A stretch of 36,439 nt of DNA from Candidatus Neomicrothrix sp. UBA4542 (GTDB lineage Bacteria; Actinomycetota; Acidimicrobiia; Acidimicrobiales; Poriferisodalaceae): positions 1 through 36,439 of the forward strand of contig DGLO01000139.1 of the NCBI GenBank assembly GCA_002388005.1. The letters run 5' to 3'. A program made the position numbers and the translations under genes. Under the pieces are notes generated by a model that did no database searches, was not told the origin of the DNA, and saw nothing but the letters and a program-made list of their open reading frames with translations. Every line of letters starts with the position of its first letter. The first letter of the stretch is position 1. Positions 26,012 through 34,379 of the stretch are shown one piece after another.

Positions 26012-26123
26012 TGAGTTTCAAGCGTTTTGTTGACTGTTCGCGTTGAAGGGACGTCGTTGGCCCAAGCAGAACAGCACCAAGGGTACTCAACCTGCTCTTC
26101 ATAGGAAACCTCGATTTAGGTGG

Positions 26124-27317
26124 TCAGCGAATTTCGACCACAGGACGGAGAGGTTTTCCGCGCAACAGCAAGGCCGCGACCAGCAGGCTGCACATGGTCA
26201 TCCAGACGGTGGGAGATTGACTATCAGTGAGGTCAGCCGCAAACCCCGCTACGACGGGTCCGACTCCTCCTGCTAGCGCAAAGACTGAATGCTGTAATCC
26301 CATTAACAAGCCGAGGTCTTCTGGTTCGAAGGTCTCCTGCGCATGGATGGCTTGGAGTGGGGTGGTGGCGCCCAAACTGGTGCCGACCAGCGCCCCGTAC
26401 ACGACCCCGAGTCCGACGTTTCCGCCCAAGATGAACAACGATCCGAAGGCTGCCAGGAGGTAGCTGACTCGCAAAGCAAAGGCCGCCTCCTGTTTGGCAA
26501 GGGCTGCAATAACTCCCACCCGACCGAACAGTTGACAAAAACCGCGGAACCCTGCAATGGCGGCAGCGGTGCTCAATACAAGCCCTTGGTCGATCATGAT
26601 TGGTACTTGGTAGACGAGAAGCGTGCTGAAGGAGAACCCCGCGAACGCGTAGGCCAACAGCATTCTTCGAACATTTGGCCGGTGTATCGCGGCGCGGAGC
26701 GCTTTGAACGCGCTGGCTGAGGCCCCACCCGTTTCGTCAGAAGAACCGTTACGTGCAAAATAAGCAGCTTGGAGTGCTCCACAAAGAGCCACGAGCGCGA
26801 AAACTCGGATAGCGACCCTCCACCCTGCGGAATCGATTAGCACTGCGCCGGCTGGAAGGTAGATGGGGCTGCAAAAGGCTCCGATCACCGTTAAGACAGT
26901 TATGGATTTGCTGGGATCAGCGGGCCCCACGCGTCCTGCTATAGCCGTCGACACGTGGTAGAAGCCTGTCGCGGCCATAATTCCAAGAGCGCTGGAAATA
27001 AGAACAGCGAACGTTATACGGGAACTGGTCCAGCTTCCGGCAAACAGAAGCATTGAAGCGACGGCTTGGATAGTGAAGATGAGTTTGCCGCCCCAGCGGT
27101 CAAGTAGGCGACCAGCAATCGATGCCCCAAACCCGGTCAACAGTTGAGCTGCACCGAACACGGCACCCAAGAAGGTCAGGGACCAACCCAGTTCGCTGCG
27201 AATGGGATCTACGAGTATCCCGTAGGCATAAAACGCTGCGCCGTAGCAGGTGCAGGTCATCACTCCGAGGGAGATGACAGGGCTCCAGCCGCGGGTTAAC
27301 CCTGTCGTCCTTACCAC
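26124..27317 (-). CDS. MFS transporter, organic-acid-carrier-like
   Basis: A 397-residue membrane carrier with about 12 hydrophobic helices. Motif-A-like residues lie after helix 2 (GRLLDRWGGK), and the opening RGWSPVISLGVMTCTCYGAAFYAYGI recalls the MCT/OFA branch, as in the carrier at 16665-17918, from which it is clearly diverged. The start is GTG at 27317. The gene is divergent from argC across 118 bases that hold two ARG boxes, so an arginine-linked role or ArgR control is possible but unproven. It is followed by gltB on the same strand after a 124-base gap. The substrate is unknown. Confidence 0.86.
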   Translation of the reverse strand: MVRTTGLTRGWSPVISLGVMTCTCYGAAFYAYGILVDPIRSELGWSLTFLGAVFGAAQLLTGFGASIAGRLLDRWGGKLIFTIQAVASMLLFAGSWTSSRITFAVLISSALGIMAATGFYHVSTAIAGRVGPADPSKSITVLTVIGAFCSPIYLPAGAVLIDSAGWRVAIRVFALVALCGALQAAYFARNGSSDETGGASASAFKALRAAIHRPNVRRMLLAYAFAGFSFSTLLVYQVPIMIDQGLVLSTAAAIAGFRGFCQLFGRVGVIAALAKQEAAFALRVSYLLAAFGSLFILGGNVGLGVVYGALVGTSLGATTPLQAIHAQETFEPEDLGLLMGLQHSVFALAGGVGPVVAGFAADLTDSQSPTVWMTMCSLLVAALLLRGKPLRPVVEIR

Positions 27318-27370
27318 CCTGACACCTTATGTCTGGGTTACGGAAGAGCGCTCACTCCCCAAACCCACAG

Positions 27371-27408
27371 ATGAATAAATATGCATATAGATGAATAATT
27401 ATGCATAA
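27371..27408. promoter_or_regulatory. Tandem ARG boxes (ArgR operator) upstream of argC
   Basis: Two near-identical 18-base elements, ATGAATAAATATGCATAT (27371-27388) and ATGAATAATTATGCATAA (27391-27408), are separated by two bases. Each fits the ARG-box pattern TGAAT-(A/T)4-ATTCA with one mismatch in the right arm (ATGCA), and the pair spacing is that of classical ArgR hexamer operators. They end 27 bases before the argC ATG and stand out as very AT-rich. ArgR itself is encoded in this operon at 31565, which fits arginine-dependent repression. The exact promoter -35/-10 could not be fixed with confidence. Confidence 0.85.
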
Positions 27409-27435
27409 AGTGTGATTTGATGTACCCTTGGGAAG

Positions 27436-28470
27436 ATGTCCAGCAACGCACCGCTCCGTGTCGGCATCGTGGGCGCCTCCGGCTTCACAGGTGCTGAATT
27501 GATGAGGCTAATAGCAGGTCACCCAGATATGTCGCTCGTCGCCGCCACCGGCGATTCCCAGGCAGGCACGAAGGTTCGGTCGCTATATCCGAGTTTGGCG
27601 TCGGACTTTGGTGAGATGGTCTACTCATCCTACGATCCATCTGATTTCGTGGGCGTAGACGCAGTTTTCCTCGGCTTGCCCCACATGGCGAGTCAACCTG
27701 TGGTCGCGGACCTGTACAAAAAGGTCGGATGCATCCTTGACCTCGGATCCGACTTTCGACTCAAAGATCCCGCGCTATACCCCCAGTGGTATGGAGCTGA
27801 CCACACCATGCCGGAACTACTAGATGAATTCGTATACGGGTTGCCCGAGCTGTATCGGAAAGATCTCATAGGAGCCCGCGGAGTCGCAGTACCCGGTTGT
27901 TACCCGACGGCGGCGTCGCTCGCTTTGACCCCGTTCGTTCAGGCAGACGCCATTGAGACAACCGGCGTAATCGTGGATGCAGCGTCGGGAGTGAGCGGCG
28001 CCGGTAGGGGACTAAACCCGAGTACTACTTTTGCGGCGGTAGACGAAAACTTCAACGCCTACGGTCTGCTAACGCATCGGCACACGCCTGAGATTGAGCA
28101 AGCAACCGGATGCGAAATTCTTTTCACCCCCCATCTTGCCCCCATGGTTCGAGGCATTCTCGCGACGTGCTACGCGCGACCCAGCGACGCGTCCTTTTCG
28201 ACCGACCAGGCGCTAGAACTTCTAACTGAGTTCTACGCTCAAGAAGCATTCGTTGTTGTCGACGAGGCTTCGCCTTCAACTAAAGCGACCTTGGGTGCAA
28301 ACACAGTGCACATCACCGCTCGCGTTGATAATCGAACCGGATGGCTTCTGACCATCAGCGCGCTCGACAACTTAGTCAAGGGCGCTGCTGGTGGCGCCGT
28401 GCAATGCGCCAACATCGCCTTAGGACTTGAGGAGACCGTTGGTTTGTCGACTAGCGGTCTGATGCCCTGA
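27436..28470 (+). CDS. argC: N-acetyl-gamma-glutamyl-phosphate reductase
   Basis: Third step of arginine synthesis: NADPH-dependent reduction of N-acetylglutamyl phosphate to the semialdehyde. The 344-residue protein has the NADP loop GIVGASGFTG (10-19) and the catalytic Cys155 in AVPGCYPTAA. ASGVSGAGRGLNPSTTF and the HRHTPEIEQ motif with the active-site His follow. The length is that of the bacterial long form. GGGAAG four bases before ATG 27436 acts as a weak Shine-Dalgarno sequence. It is the first gene of the arg operon, directly behind the ARG boxes. The next gene is argB, whereas in most actinobacteria argJ comes between. Confidence 0.97.
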   Translation: MSSNAPLRVGIVGASGFTGAELMRLIAGHPDMSLVAATGDSQAGTKVRSLYPSLASDFGEMVYSSYDPSDFVGVDAVFLGLPHMASQPVVADLYKKVGCILDLGSDFRLKDPALYPQWYGADHTMPELLDEFVYGLPELYRKDLIGARGVAVPGCYPTAASLALTPFVQADAIETTGVIVDAASGVSGAGRGLNPSTTFAAVDENFNAYGLLTHRHTPEIEQATGCEILFTPHLAPMVRGILATCYARPSDASFSTDQALELLTEFYAQEAFVVVDEASPSTKATLGANTVHITARVDNRTGWLLTISALDNLVKGAAGGAVQCANIALGLEETVGLSTSGLMP

Positions 28471-28483
28471 ACGGAGAACCTCT

Positions 28484-29422
28484 ATGGACGACAAGAATCC
28501 ACCGCTTCGACTAGTCGATGCCGACGAAACGCTCGACGACTCAGACGTCGATTCGAGACACTCGCGTTCGGTAGGAGACCATTTACACAACGCTGAGCTT
28601 CTCGTTGAGATTTTGCCTTACATTCAACGCTGGCGAGGCAAGGTAATAGTCATCAAATACGGCGGGAACGCTATGGCCGATGGGGCTTTGGCTGAAAGAT
28701 TCGCAGAAGACGTCGTACTCATGCATCAAGTCGGCATGTTGCCGTTGGTGGTTCATGGCGGTGGTCCTCAGATAGGCGACCTTATGGAACGGTTAGGAAA
28801 AGAACCCGAATTCCGAGATGGGTTAAGGGTCACCGACGCCGAGACCCTCGACATAGCCCGAATGGTTCTCGTGGGTAAAGTCAACCGAGACATCGTTGGG
28901 TCGATCAACGTTCACGGGCCTTTAGCTGTCGGAGTAAGCGGAGAGGATGGCGGACTCATTACCGCTGCTGCTCGCAACCCCGAACTTGGTTTCGTTGGCG
29001 ATGTCGCTTCGGTCGACCCGACATTGCTCACCAAGCTGTTCTCCGAAGGTCTTATCCCTGTCATGTCCACCATCGGCGCGGATGCATCAGGTCAGGCTTA
29101 CAACATCAACGCCGACACGGTTGCGGGTGCAGTTGCTGAGGCGATAGGGGCTGAAAAGGTGGTCTACCTCACAGACGTCGAAGGTCTCTACGAAGATTTC
29201 AGCGACAAGGATTCTCTGATACGTCAGATAAGCGCTGATGAGCTCCAGGGGAAAATTGACTCTGGACGAGTCACTGATGGCATGATCCCCAAGATTGAAG
29301 CCTGCATCAGCGCCGTGAACAACGGGGTTGCCAGTGCTCATTTACTCGACGGGCGAATCCCTCATGTAGCTCTGCTGGAAATCTTCACTGATGCTGGCAT
29401 CGGGACAATGATTTCAAGCTGA
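28484..29422 (+). CDS. argB: Acetylglutamate kinase
   Basis: Phosphorylates N-acetylglutamate, usually the feedback-controlled step. The 312-residue protein has the amino-acid-kinase motifs KYGGNAM (58-64) with the ATP-binding lysine, VHGGGPQI (90-97), and YNINADTVAGAVAEAIGAEK near the C-terminal half. The first 35 residues are an acidic, low-complexity extension (DADETLDDSDVDSRHS) before the N-terminal helix AELLVEILPYIQRW, which in arginine-sensitive kinases mediates hexamer formation; arginine inhibition is thus plausible. A GGAGA Shine-Dalgarno sequence supports ATG 28484. It lies 13 bases after argC with no argJ between. Confidence 0.96.
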   Translation: MDDKNPPLRLVDADETLDDSDVDSRHSRSVGDHLHNAELLVEILPYIQRWRGKVIVIKYGGNAMADGALAERFAEDVVLMHQVGMLPLVVHGGGPQIGDLMERLGKEPEFRDGLRVTDAETLDIARMVLVGKVNRDIVGSINVHGPLAVGVSGEDGGLITAAARNPELGFVGDVASVDPTLLTKLFSEGLIPVMSTIGADASGQAYNINADTVAGAVAEAIGAEKVVYLTDVEGLYEDFSDKDSLIRQISADELQGKIDSGRVTDGMIPKIEACISAVNNGVASAHLLDGRIPHVALLEIFTDAGIGTMISS

Positions 29423-29463
29423 ATTTCGTCAAAAGATCCGCTAACTACTTAGGAATTTCTCCA

Positions 29464-30669
29464 ATGAATAGTTCAACAATTGCAGCCGAGGGCCTAGATA
29501 CTTACCCGCTCATGCCAACATACGGGCTACCCCCCGTGCAGTTTGTCAGGGGTTCAGGTACCGAGCTTTTTGACCGTGATGGCAAAAGGTACCTTGATTT
29601 TCTTTGCGGTTTAGCAGTGACGTCCCTTGGTCATTCACATCCAGCGGTAGCTGAGGCTCTCGCCGAACAAGCACGAACTCTTCTTCACGTCTCGAACTTG
29701 TACGAAACCGTGCCAGGTCTGGAAGTCGCAGAGACGATTAACAGACTTCAGGGTGGAGGTGGCCAAGTCTTTTTTTGCAACAGCGGAGCGGAATCGCTTG
29801 AAGGAGCAATCAAGCTTGCTCGCAAAAATGGCGGTAGAGGTAAGCATGTAGTCGTCAGCGCGCTGAGATCGTTCCACGGAAGAACTCTGGCCACACTCCA
29901 TGCAACCGGCCAACCTGAAAAACATGAAACATTCCAGCCTTTGCCCGAGGGTTTCAGACACGTCCCATTTAATGACTTCGGTGCTTTGGAAGCAGCAATC
30001 GACCCTTCTTGCGCAGCTGTCCTGCTGGAAGTGGTCCAGGGAGAAGGAGGCGTAAACATCGGGGACGGCGAGTACCTGAGACAGGTTCGTCAGCTGTGCG
30101 ATGAGCGAGACATGCTGTTGATGTTTGACGAGGTTCAAACGGGGTTCGCTCGCACCGGAGAATGGTTCGCGTGGCAGCACCACTTCGATTCGACTGGCGA
30201 GATCCGACCCGATGTGGTCACAATGGCCAAGGCACTAGGAAATGGTGTTCCTATCGGTGCTTTATGGGCCAAGCGAGAAGTGGCCGCGGCATTCGAACCC
30301 GGTGATCACGCAACAACCTATGGGGGGCAGCCTTTAGCAACATCAGCTGCTCGGGCAGTCTTACGAGTAATGGAAGCTATAGATGCCCCCAACCTTGCGC
30401 GAGCTTCCGGCGATGAGTTGATGGGCAAGTTACTGGAAGTCCCAAATGTTGTTGACACACGAGGTCTTGGGCTACTGATAGCTGCCGAGATTGACACCGA
30501 GGCAGTAGGTATGACTGGTCCCGAAATTGCTCTCGGTTGCTTAGAAGCAGGTCTCGTGGTGAACGGGATAAGCCCGACAGCTATTCGCTTCGCGCCGCCT
30601 CTAACTGTTTCCTCTGAAGAGATCGATGAAGCGATAGACAAGTTGTCTGCCGTTCTCGGAGCACGGTAA
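29464..30669 (+). CDS. argD: Acetylornithine aminotransferase
   Basis: PLP-dependent class III aminotransferase converting N-acetylglutamate semialdehyde to N-acetylornithine. The 401-residue protein has the PLP-phosphate region NSGAESLEGAIKLAR (106-120), FHGRTLATLHATGQ (137-150), Asp222 in FDEVQTG, and the Schiff-base Lys256 in TMAKALGNG. The NSGAES-LEG variant differs slightly from the more common NSGAEANEA. It starts 41 bases after argB, and its TAA stop shares one base with the argF ATG, so the pair is translationally coupled. Confidence 0.95.
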   Translation: MNSSTIAAEGLDTYPLMPTYGLPPVQFVRGSGTELFDRDGKRYLDFLCGLAVTSLGHSHPAVAEALAEQARTLLHVSNLYETVPGLEVAETINRLQGGGGQVFFCNSGAESLEGAIKLARKNGGRGKHVVVSALRSFHGRTLATLHATGQPEKHETFQPLPEGFRHVPFNDFGALEAAIDPSCAAVLLEVVQGEGGVNIGDGEYLRQVRQLCDERDMLLMFDEVQTGFARTGEWFAWQHHFDSTGEIRPDVVTMAKALGNGVPIGALWAKREVAAAFEPGDHATTYGGQPLATSAARAVLRVMEAIDAPNLARASGDELMGKLLEVPNVVDTRGLGLLIAAEIDTEAVGMTGPEIALGCLEAGLVVNGISPTAIRFAPPLTVSSEEIDEAIDKLSAVLGAR

Positions 30670-31568
30670 TGCGACATTTCCTAGAAGTTGACGATCTCAA
30701 CATCACCGAACTTCGCCGAGTTCTTGAACTCTCAGCGGAGCCAAATTCGCCGAAAGTGCTTGATGGTAAGGGCGTGGCGCTGATTTTCGAAAAACCATCT
30801 GGCAGGACGCGTAACTCGATGGAAATGGCTGTCGTCCAACTTGGCGGACACCCGATATACATCACACCTGAGGAACTCGGCATTGATAGCCGCGAGACAG
30901 CGGAAGACGTCGTTCGGGTAATGGCCGGCTATCACACCGTGTTGGCGGCGCGGGTTTTCGACCATAGCCGTCTGGAACGCATGGCTGCTACCGATGCGAT
31001 GCCTGTCATTAATCTACTTTCCGACGTAGCGCATCCGATGCAAGCGCTAGCGGATCTACTCACAATCGAACAAGAGATTGGTCTTTCCGACGTTGGCCGC
31101 GTCGCCTACGTAGGAGATGCGAACAACGTTTGGCGGTCGCTTGCCATTGGCTGCTCGATGCTTAGTATTGCCACAGCGGTTGCTTCTCCACCTGGCCATG
31201 GGCCTAACCCAGTGGAAGTCGATCGTGTCTTAGCGTCCGGCGGTTCCTTACTAGTGACGAACGACCCGCAAGAAGCGGTTGAGGGTGCTGACGTGGTGTA
31301 CACCGATGTCTGGACGTCCATGGGGCAGGAAAGCGAGAAGGAGCAACGGTTAGATGCGTTCGCAAATTTCAGGGTGGACGCGGCGCTGATGTCCGGAGCA
31401 AGCGAACGGGGCATCTTTATGCACTGTCTTCCCGCACATCGCGGTGAAGAAGTCTCAGGCGAGGTAATCGAAAGCTCGCGCAGCAAAGTGTTCCCGCAAG
31501 CGCACAATCGAATGCACAGTGCCCGAGGCCTACTTTCCTGGCTCGTTGGGAAGGAAATGGAAAGATGA
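30669..31568 (+). CDS. argF: Ornithine carbamoyltransferase
   Basis: Makes citrulline from ornithine and carbamoyl phosphate. The 299-residue protein has the carbamoyl-phosphate loop as SGRTRNS (44-50, where S-T-R-T-R is the usual form) and HPMQALAD (122-129, usually HPCQ). Downstream are the ornithine-binding SMGQE motif and the HCLPAHRGEEV motif with the catalytic cysteine. These features identify an ornithine rather than aspartate carbamoyltransferase despite the two substitutions. The ATG overlaps the argD stop, and the TGA stop overlaps the argR ATG by four bases. Activity is expected because the remaining active-site residues are kept. Confidence 0.93.
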   Translation: MRHFLEVDDLNITELRRVLELSAEPNSPKVLDGKGVALIFEKPSGRTRNSMEMAVVQLGGHPIYITPEELGIDSRETAEDVVRVMAGYHTVLAARVFDHSRLERMAATDAMPVINLLSDVAHPMQALADLLTIEQEIGLSDVGRVAYVGDANNVWRSLAIGCSMLSIATAVASPPGHGPNPVEVDRVLASGGSLLVTNDPQEAVEGADVVYTDVWTSMGQESEKEQRLDAFANFRVDAALMSGASERGIFMHCLPAHRGEEVSGEVIESSRSKVFPQAHNRMHSARGLLSWLVGKEMER

Positions 31569-32026
31569 CGAGCAAATCCCAGCGACAACACTTAGTTGAA
31601 CGGCTTCTGGCCGAACGCTCCGTTGGTGATCACGGTGAACTCGTCGAGTTGCTAGCGGCAGAAGGAGTAGAGGCGTCCCAGGCAAGCGTGAGCCGCGACC
31701 TTGATGAACTTGGTGCGGTGAAGCTTCGAGCTGGGGGCCGAACCGTGTATGCCATACCCGAAATCGCTACGCAAAGAACTGTTCCCCTCGAGACGCTTCG
31801 ACGTGTCTGCGGGGATTGGGTTGTGGGAGTGGAAGACTCTGACAATCTTGTGGTTCTCACCACTCCACCCGGTTCCGCTCACGTCGTCGCGAGCGCGATT
31901 GACCGTAGCGACAGTAGTGATGTCATCGGCACCGTAGCTGGCGACGACACCATCCTCGTGGTCGCTGCTCGGCACACAAGCGGCGAAGCAGTGGCCAAAT
32001 ATTTCCGTGATCTAGCGGGGCTTTGA
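31565..32026 (+). CDS. argR: Arginine repressor
   Basis: Arginine-responsive DNA-binding regulator acting as a hexamer on ARG boxes. The 153-residue product has the N-terminal winged helix with the recognition stretch SQASVSRDLDELG (38-50) and the C-terminal oligomerisation/arginine-binding domain with GTVAGDDTI (122-130), whose paired Asp residues contact arginine. It overlaps argF by four bases (ATGA). The likely target is the tandem ARG-box pair before argC, giving autoregulation of the operon. A short palindromic hairpin spans its stop codon. Confidence 0.96.
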   Translation: MTSKSQRQHLVERLLAERSVGDHGELVELLAAEGVEASQASVSRDLDELGAVKLRAGGRTVYAIPEIATQRTVPLETLRRVCGDWVVGVEDSDNLVVLTTPPGSAHVVASAIDRSDSSDVIGTVAGDDTILVVAARHTSGEAVAKYFRDLAGL

Positions 32027-32035
32027 AGCCCCTTT
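32017..32035 (+). terminator. Short terminator-like hairpin at the argR stop codon
   Basis: GGGGCTTTGAAGCCCC (32017-32032) is a perfect inverted repeat that can form a six-base-pair G+C-rich stem with a TTGA loop, followed by TTT. It includes the argR TGA. The T-run is short, so it may be a weak or partial terminator reducing read-through into argH rather than a full stop. Confidence 0.5.
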
Positions 32036-32075
32036 AACCCGAATCGAATTCACTAACTTTTGACAGGATTAACTT

Positions 32076-33455
32076 ATGTCGGATGGCAACACTCTTTGGC
32101 ACGGCCGGTTCGTTGGTGGCCCCAGCGAAGCCCTTCGAGCTCTTAACGACTCACTGTCATTCGATCGACGGATGTTTAGAGAAGACATAGCCGGATCTAG
32201 AGCCCACGTTCAAATGCTTCAGGAGGTTGGGCTCATAAATACAGCGGAGCTATCGGAAATCCTTGAAGCGCTTGATGTCGTCGAAAATGAGATGGAAGAG
32301 GACAACTTCGACTGGGCTCCTTCTGACGAGGACATTCATACTGCTGTTGAACGCCGCGCTACAGAGCTAACTCAAGCAGCCGCCAAGATGCACACTGGTC
32401 GCAGCAGGAACGATCAGGTGGCAAACGACGTTCGGCTCGTAGCAATAAATGAAATCGATTCACTCACCGAAGTGCTGGCGTCACTTATCAAAGCGTTATT
32501 TGCCAGAGTGGAAGAGGTCTACGAACAGGAGATTTACCTGCCCGGCTACACCCACATGCAACGCGCTCAACCCGTAAATCTTGCCCACCATCTAGCGGCC
32601 TATTGTTGGATGTTCCTGAGAGACGTAGAACGGCTTGGTGACGCTCGACGGCGCTCTGACGTCTCTGTTCTAGGAGCAGGAGCGTTGGCGGGAACATCAC
32701 TCCCTATCGATCCTCAGATAGTCGCCGACGAACTGGGATTCTCGAAGCTGTTCATGAATTCTCTTGACGCGGTTTCGGATCGGGACTTCGTCGCCGATTT
32801 GCTGTATTCGTTGAGCGTACTTGGAGTGCACATCTCCAAAATCGGAGAGGAACTGTGCTTATGGGCCTCCAGCGAATTCAACTTCGTTGAGCTCGACGAC
32901 GCGTTCGCAACAGGTTCATCGATGATGCCGCAGAAGAAAAACCCCGACGTCGCTGAGCTAGCTCGAGGGAAAGCGGGTCGACTCATCGGGAACTTAACCG
33001 GGTTTTTGACTACCCAAAAAGGCCTCCCACTTACCTACAACAAAGACCTGCAAGAAGATAAAGAGCCGTTGTTCGATAGTTGCGACACTGTTCGACTAAC
33101 GCTTGTGGCATTAACAGGCATGATCACCACTCTCAGCTTTAACGTCGAATCAATGCAATCCAGCGCCGACTCTCCCTACGCCGCTGCCACTGATCTCGCT
33201 GACTTTCTGGTCGAGAGAGGCGTAGCATTTCGAGAGGCCCATGCCACGGTCGCAGGCCTGGTGCGTCAGTCTCTGGCTGAAGGAAGCGAACTCGCCGACC
33301 TTGTGACAGGGCATAGCGAACTCGGTCCCCAAGCAGCGGAGCTTCTTCAGCCGGGAGGTGGTCGAAACCGAAGAAACAGCCACGGTGGGGGTGGGGAAGC
33401 CGCTGTTGCTGCTCAAATCGAAAAATTGCGCGACCTGGTCGGGGCTCTACCGTGA
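32076..33455 (+). CDS. argH: Argininosuccinate lyase
   Basis: Last enzyme of arginine synthesis, splitting argininosuccinate to arginine and fumarate. The 459-residue protein has the superfamily signatures TGRSRND (107-113), GYTHMQRAQP (157-166, with the catalytic His160) and the mobile catalytic loop GSSMMPQKKNP (280-290), so it is complete. The C-terminal tail contains a Gly/Arg/Asn-rich stretch (PGGGRNRRNSHGGGGEA) before the last helix. It follows argR after 49 bases; argG, which normally supplies its substrate from the same operon, is missing here. ATG 32076 has AGGA upstream. Its stop overlaps the GTG of the Nudix gene. Confidence 0.96.
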   Translation: MSDGNTLWHGRFVGGPSEALRALNDSLSFDRRMFREDIAGSRAHVQMLQEVGLINTAELSEILEALDVVENEMEEDNFDWAPSDEDIHTAVERRATELTQAAAKMHTGRSRNDQVANDVRLVAINEIDSLTEVLASLIKALFARVEEVYEQEIYLPGYTHMQRAQPVNLAHHLAAYCWMFLRDVERLGDARRRSDVSVLGAGALAGTSLPIDPQIVADELGFSKLFMNSLDAVSDRDFVADLLYSLSVLGVHISKIGEELCLWASSEFNFVELDDAFATGSSMMPQKKNPDVAELARGKAGRLIGNLTGFLTTQKGLPLTYNKDLQEDKEPLFDSCDTVRLTLVALTGMITTLSFNVESMQSSADSPYAAATDLADFLVERGVAFREAHATVAGLVRQSLAEGSELADLVTGHSELGPQAAELLQPGGGRNRRNSHGGGGEAAVAAQIEKLRDLVGALP

Positions 33456-34072
33456 ATCTCAATGCGGGCCGTTGGTGCGCCGCCGACGATCGGGACTTGG
33501 TCTCCGACGAACGACTGTCGACCGCAGTAACCATTGTTGAAAACTTCAATCCCAACGAGAATGCCCAAAGGCAATCGCAGCAGACGGTCCTTGACTTCGC
33601 TGCAAGACATCAAGACGCTTTGCAGCGCTCATGTGTAGCTGGCCACTTCACCGGTTCGAGCTGGGTTGTGAATCACAGCGGAACTCAAGGACTTGTGTTG
33701 TTGCACTCAAAGGTCGATAGATGGCTTCAACCCGGAGGCCATGCAGACGGAAACGGCTGCCTCGGCTCGGTAGCCCTGCGGGAAGCGACAGAGGAAACCG
33801 GAATAGCTGGTCTGGAAATTTGGTCAGATCCCATCGACATCGACGTTCACCTCTTTGTGAATCGATCCGCCTCAGAACCGTCACATCTACATTTAGATGT
33901 TCGCTATCTCGTCAAGGCACCGCCAGAAGCGATAGTTCGCGGCAATGAAGAATCCCAAGCACTGAAATGGGTAAAGGAAGAGGAGCTGACCGATTCCGAA
34001 CTTTCCCTTGACGAAAGCACTCAAAGGCTCGCTCGGTGCGGTTTCGCGCTTGCTGATCAGGTCCTGGGGTGA
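33452..34072 (+). CDS. Nudix hydrolase
   Basis: Hydrolase of nucleoside diphosphates linked to another group. The 206-residue protein has a Nudix box at 96-118 (GHADGNGCLGSVALREATEETGI). The core REATEE metal-binding half is intact, while position 7 of the box, usually Glu, is Gly102, as I recall for a group of actinobacterial Nudix proteins with a GGHADG lead-in. About 60 N-terminal residues precede the fold. The start is GTG 33452, overlapping the argH stop by four bases, so it is translated with the arg operon. No specific substrate can be assigned. Confidence 0.85.
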   Translation: MNLNAGRWCAADDRDLVSDERLSTAVTIVENFNPNENAQRQSQQTVLDFAARHQDALQRSCVAGHFTGSSWVVNHSGTQGLVLLHSKVDRWLQPGGHADGNGCLGSVALREATEETGIAGLEIWSDPIDIDVHLFVNRSASEPSHLHLDVRYLVKAPPEAIVRGNEESQALKWVKEEELTDSELSLDESTQRLARCGFALADQVLG

Positions 34073-34090
34073 CGCTCCTGTAGGTTCAGG

Positions 34091-34357
34091 ATGATGCGCT
34101 TTTTCGTCACCCAGCTGGAAAACCTGTTGCTGCTAGCGATCGGGTTCGCGCTGGGCTGGTACCTAGTCACCGCCTTGCCGCGTCAAATCACTGTCGGGTC
34201 TTTCCCCAACTGGCTTGTAGCGGTCGCTCTGGCAACCGTGTTGTTAGCGATAGGTGGAAGGTTTGTCTTCGACGGCACCTTTCAGGGCTTGGGAATTGGC
34301 CTCATGTTGTCCAGCTCAGGCGCAGCGACACTCTTGATTTATGAGGTAATTCGCTGA
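34091..34357 (+). CDS. Small hypothetical membrane protein
   Basis: An 88-residue hydrophobic protein with three probable membrane helices: about 9-29 (LLLLAIGFALGWYLVTAL), 41-56 (WLVAVALATVLLAIGG) and 67-86 (LGIGLMLSSSGAATLLIY). I do not recognise a family. The adjacent in-frame ATG codons at 34091 and 34094 are alternative starts. It begins 18 bases after the Nudix gene and ends 22 bases before another small membrane protein. Compact spacing on one strand supports a real gene. Its function is unknown. Confidence 0.6.
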   Translation: MMRFFVTQLENLLLLAIGFALGWYLVTALPRQITVGSFPNWLVAVALATVLLAIGGRFVFDGTFQGLGIGLMLSSSGAATLLIYEVIR

Positions 34358-34379
34358 AATTTGCCAGTAGGTTCTGACC

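Noticed and set aside
5502..27435. Mobile-element origin with integrase, att sites or CRISPR array
   Set aside because: No recombinase gene, tRNA border, regularly spaced repeats or long terminal repeats could be seen in the spacers.
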